From: Mucilaginibacter sp. cycad4
GTDB taxonomy: Bacteria > Bacteroidota > Bacteroidia > Sphingobacteriales > Sphingobacteriaceae
Length of the DNA: 64,000 nt
NCBI RefSeq assembly: GCF_034263275.1
Contig: NZ_CP139559.1
Span: forward strand, 6,944,001 to 7,008,000
Direction: 5' to 3'
Part shown: one piece after another, positions 63,603-64,000 of the stretch
How positions within the stretch are numbered: the first letter of the stretch is position 1
Layout of the letters: every line of letters begins with the position of its first letter
Notes under the pieces: generated by a model
What the model was told of the DNA's origin: nothing
Seen by the model: the letters and a program-made list of their open reading frames with translations, nothing else
The model's database searches: none
Position numbers and translations under genes: made by a program

Positions 63603-63881
63603 TTATTTAAAATTTTTATATCCATATGGAAACCAAACTCCCCTCGAAGTGGGCGGCAGGATATTTGGTAAAACATGCCCGGCGTCAAGCGTAGAAACAT
63701 CAATATTTTCGGTTAGGTTTTTTATAGTAGGGATACCGCCTTTAAATACGTCACGGCTAAGTATCCCAAGCGCATCGTCATAACTGTATGCGGTTATACC
63801 ACATCCATACCCTAATCCAGGCGGAATATTGTGGCTAAATTCAAACTCAAACCAATATCTCGTAAACTTCGTCGCAGTCAT
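63603..63881 (-). CDS. Small protein of unknown function
   Basis: A 92-residue protein: FTRYWFEFEFSHNIPPGLGY GCGITAYSYDDALGILSRDV FKGGIPTIKNLTENIDVSTL followed by HVLPNILPPTSRGVWFPYGY. It resembles a small conserved family with the pattern YWFEF...GVTAY-x-x-DDAL...ENIDISTLD...RG(I/V)WFP-x-GY that I recall from scattered bacteria, sometimes near toxin-immunity loci. No catalytic motif; function unknown. It lies 35 bases upstream of the Dabb gene on the same strand. Confidence 0.6.
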   Translation of the reverse strand: MTATKFTRYWFEFEFSHNIPPGLGYGCGITAYSYDDALGILSRDVFKGGIPTIKNLTENIDVSTLDAGHVLPNILPPTSRGVWFPYGYKNFK

Positions 63882-63905
63882 TTCACAGATAGTTATTATA
63901 GTATA

Positions 63906-63998
63906 TCAAAACACATCCAAAACATAAAGAAGCACCATAACAGGCAGCACATTTAAAAATATCACAAGTCCGATGTTCTGATCTTGCGCTTCTCTTTG
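63906..63998 (-). CDS. C-terminal end of a membrane protein (partial)
   Basis: On the minus strand the frame entering at the right edge reads QREAQDQNIGLVIFLNVLPV MVLLYVLDVF and ends at 63906-63908. It looks like a final membrane helix with a short tail, and it lies 24 bases before the next gene on that strand. Only 30 residues are visible, so no family can be named. Confidence 0.4.
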   Translation of the reverse strand, partial: QREAQDQNIGLVIFLNVLPVMVLLYVLDVF

Positions 63999-64000
63999 TG

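Overview
The window looks like a chromosomal segment of a Bacteroidota bacterium of the family Sphingobacteriaceae, most like Mucilaginibacter or Pedobacter. This is inferred from protein character (DUF5606, DUF6340, the family usually annotated 'asparagine synthetase B'), scarce Shine-Dalgarno sequences, and repeated -7 elements of the Bacteroidota type TAnnTTTG upstream of genes. No rRNA, tRNA or CRISPR array was seen.

Layout. 1-7300: the end of a large protein with a nuclease-like C-terminus, two GT-C membrane glycosyltransferases flanking a secreted TPR protein, and an antitoxin gene whose RelE-like toxin is cut to 16 codons and followed by an AT-rich HEPN gene. 7583-23078: one long ribosomal super-operon from rplC to rplQ, including secY, map, infA and rpoA, opened by a clear promoter and closed by a strong terminator. 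rpsJ is not at its head. Several spacers inside it carry imperfect low-complexity hairpins. 23211-27217: an acetyltransferase, a YoeB toxin with its antitoxin, a small protein of 19-residue repeats, and dnaK. 27255-29403: an IS3-family element sits in the middle of a long palindrome next to a REP-associated Y1 transposase. 29459-32606: a GH31 alpha-glucosidase, then a gene-free region where a 237-bp MITE with a perfect 9-bp target duplication interrupts another palindrome.

32607-45060: a small secreted protein, a sugar-nucleotide transferase, an M42 aminopeptidase, a DUF6340 lipoprotein, an acyl-CoA carboxylase carboxyltransferase, two 'membrane protein plus beta-carbonic anhydrase' cassettes (SulP-CA and DUF1275-CA), and a 1-pyrroline-5-carboxylate dehydrogenase. 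45206-50738: two AT-rich unknown genes, three small conserved proteins and leuS. 51161-60633: two paralogous lipoproteins, a dicarboxylate symporter, sucD, a serine hydrolase, the 'asparagine synthetase B'-like protein, a gene broken by one in-frame stop, a cyclophilin and a DUF5606 protein. 60800-64000: a HicA-HicB pair, then a minus-strand run of small secreted or unknown genes including a Tat-exported Dabb protein.

Besides the core operon, the main theme is non-coding repeats: at least six families of palindromic or low-complexity elements occupy intergenic space, often touching start or stop codons. In one case a low-complexity repeat appears to supply the hydrophobic core of a signal peptide. 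The best candidates for something undescribed are the in-operon hairpins, the nested MITE and REP structures, the remodelled toxin-antitoxin locus, and the pairing of DUF1275 with carbonic anhydrase.
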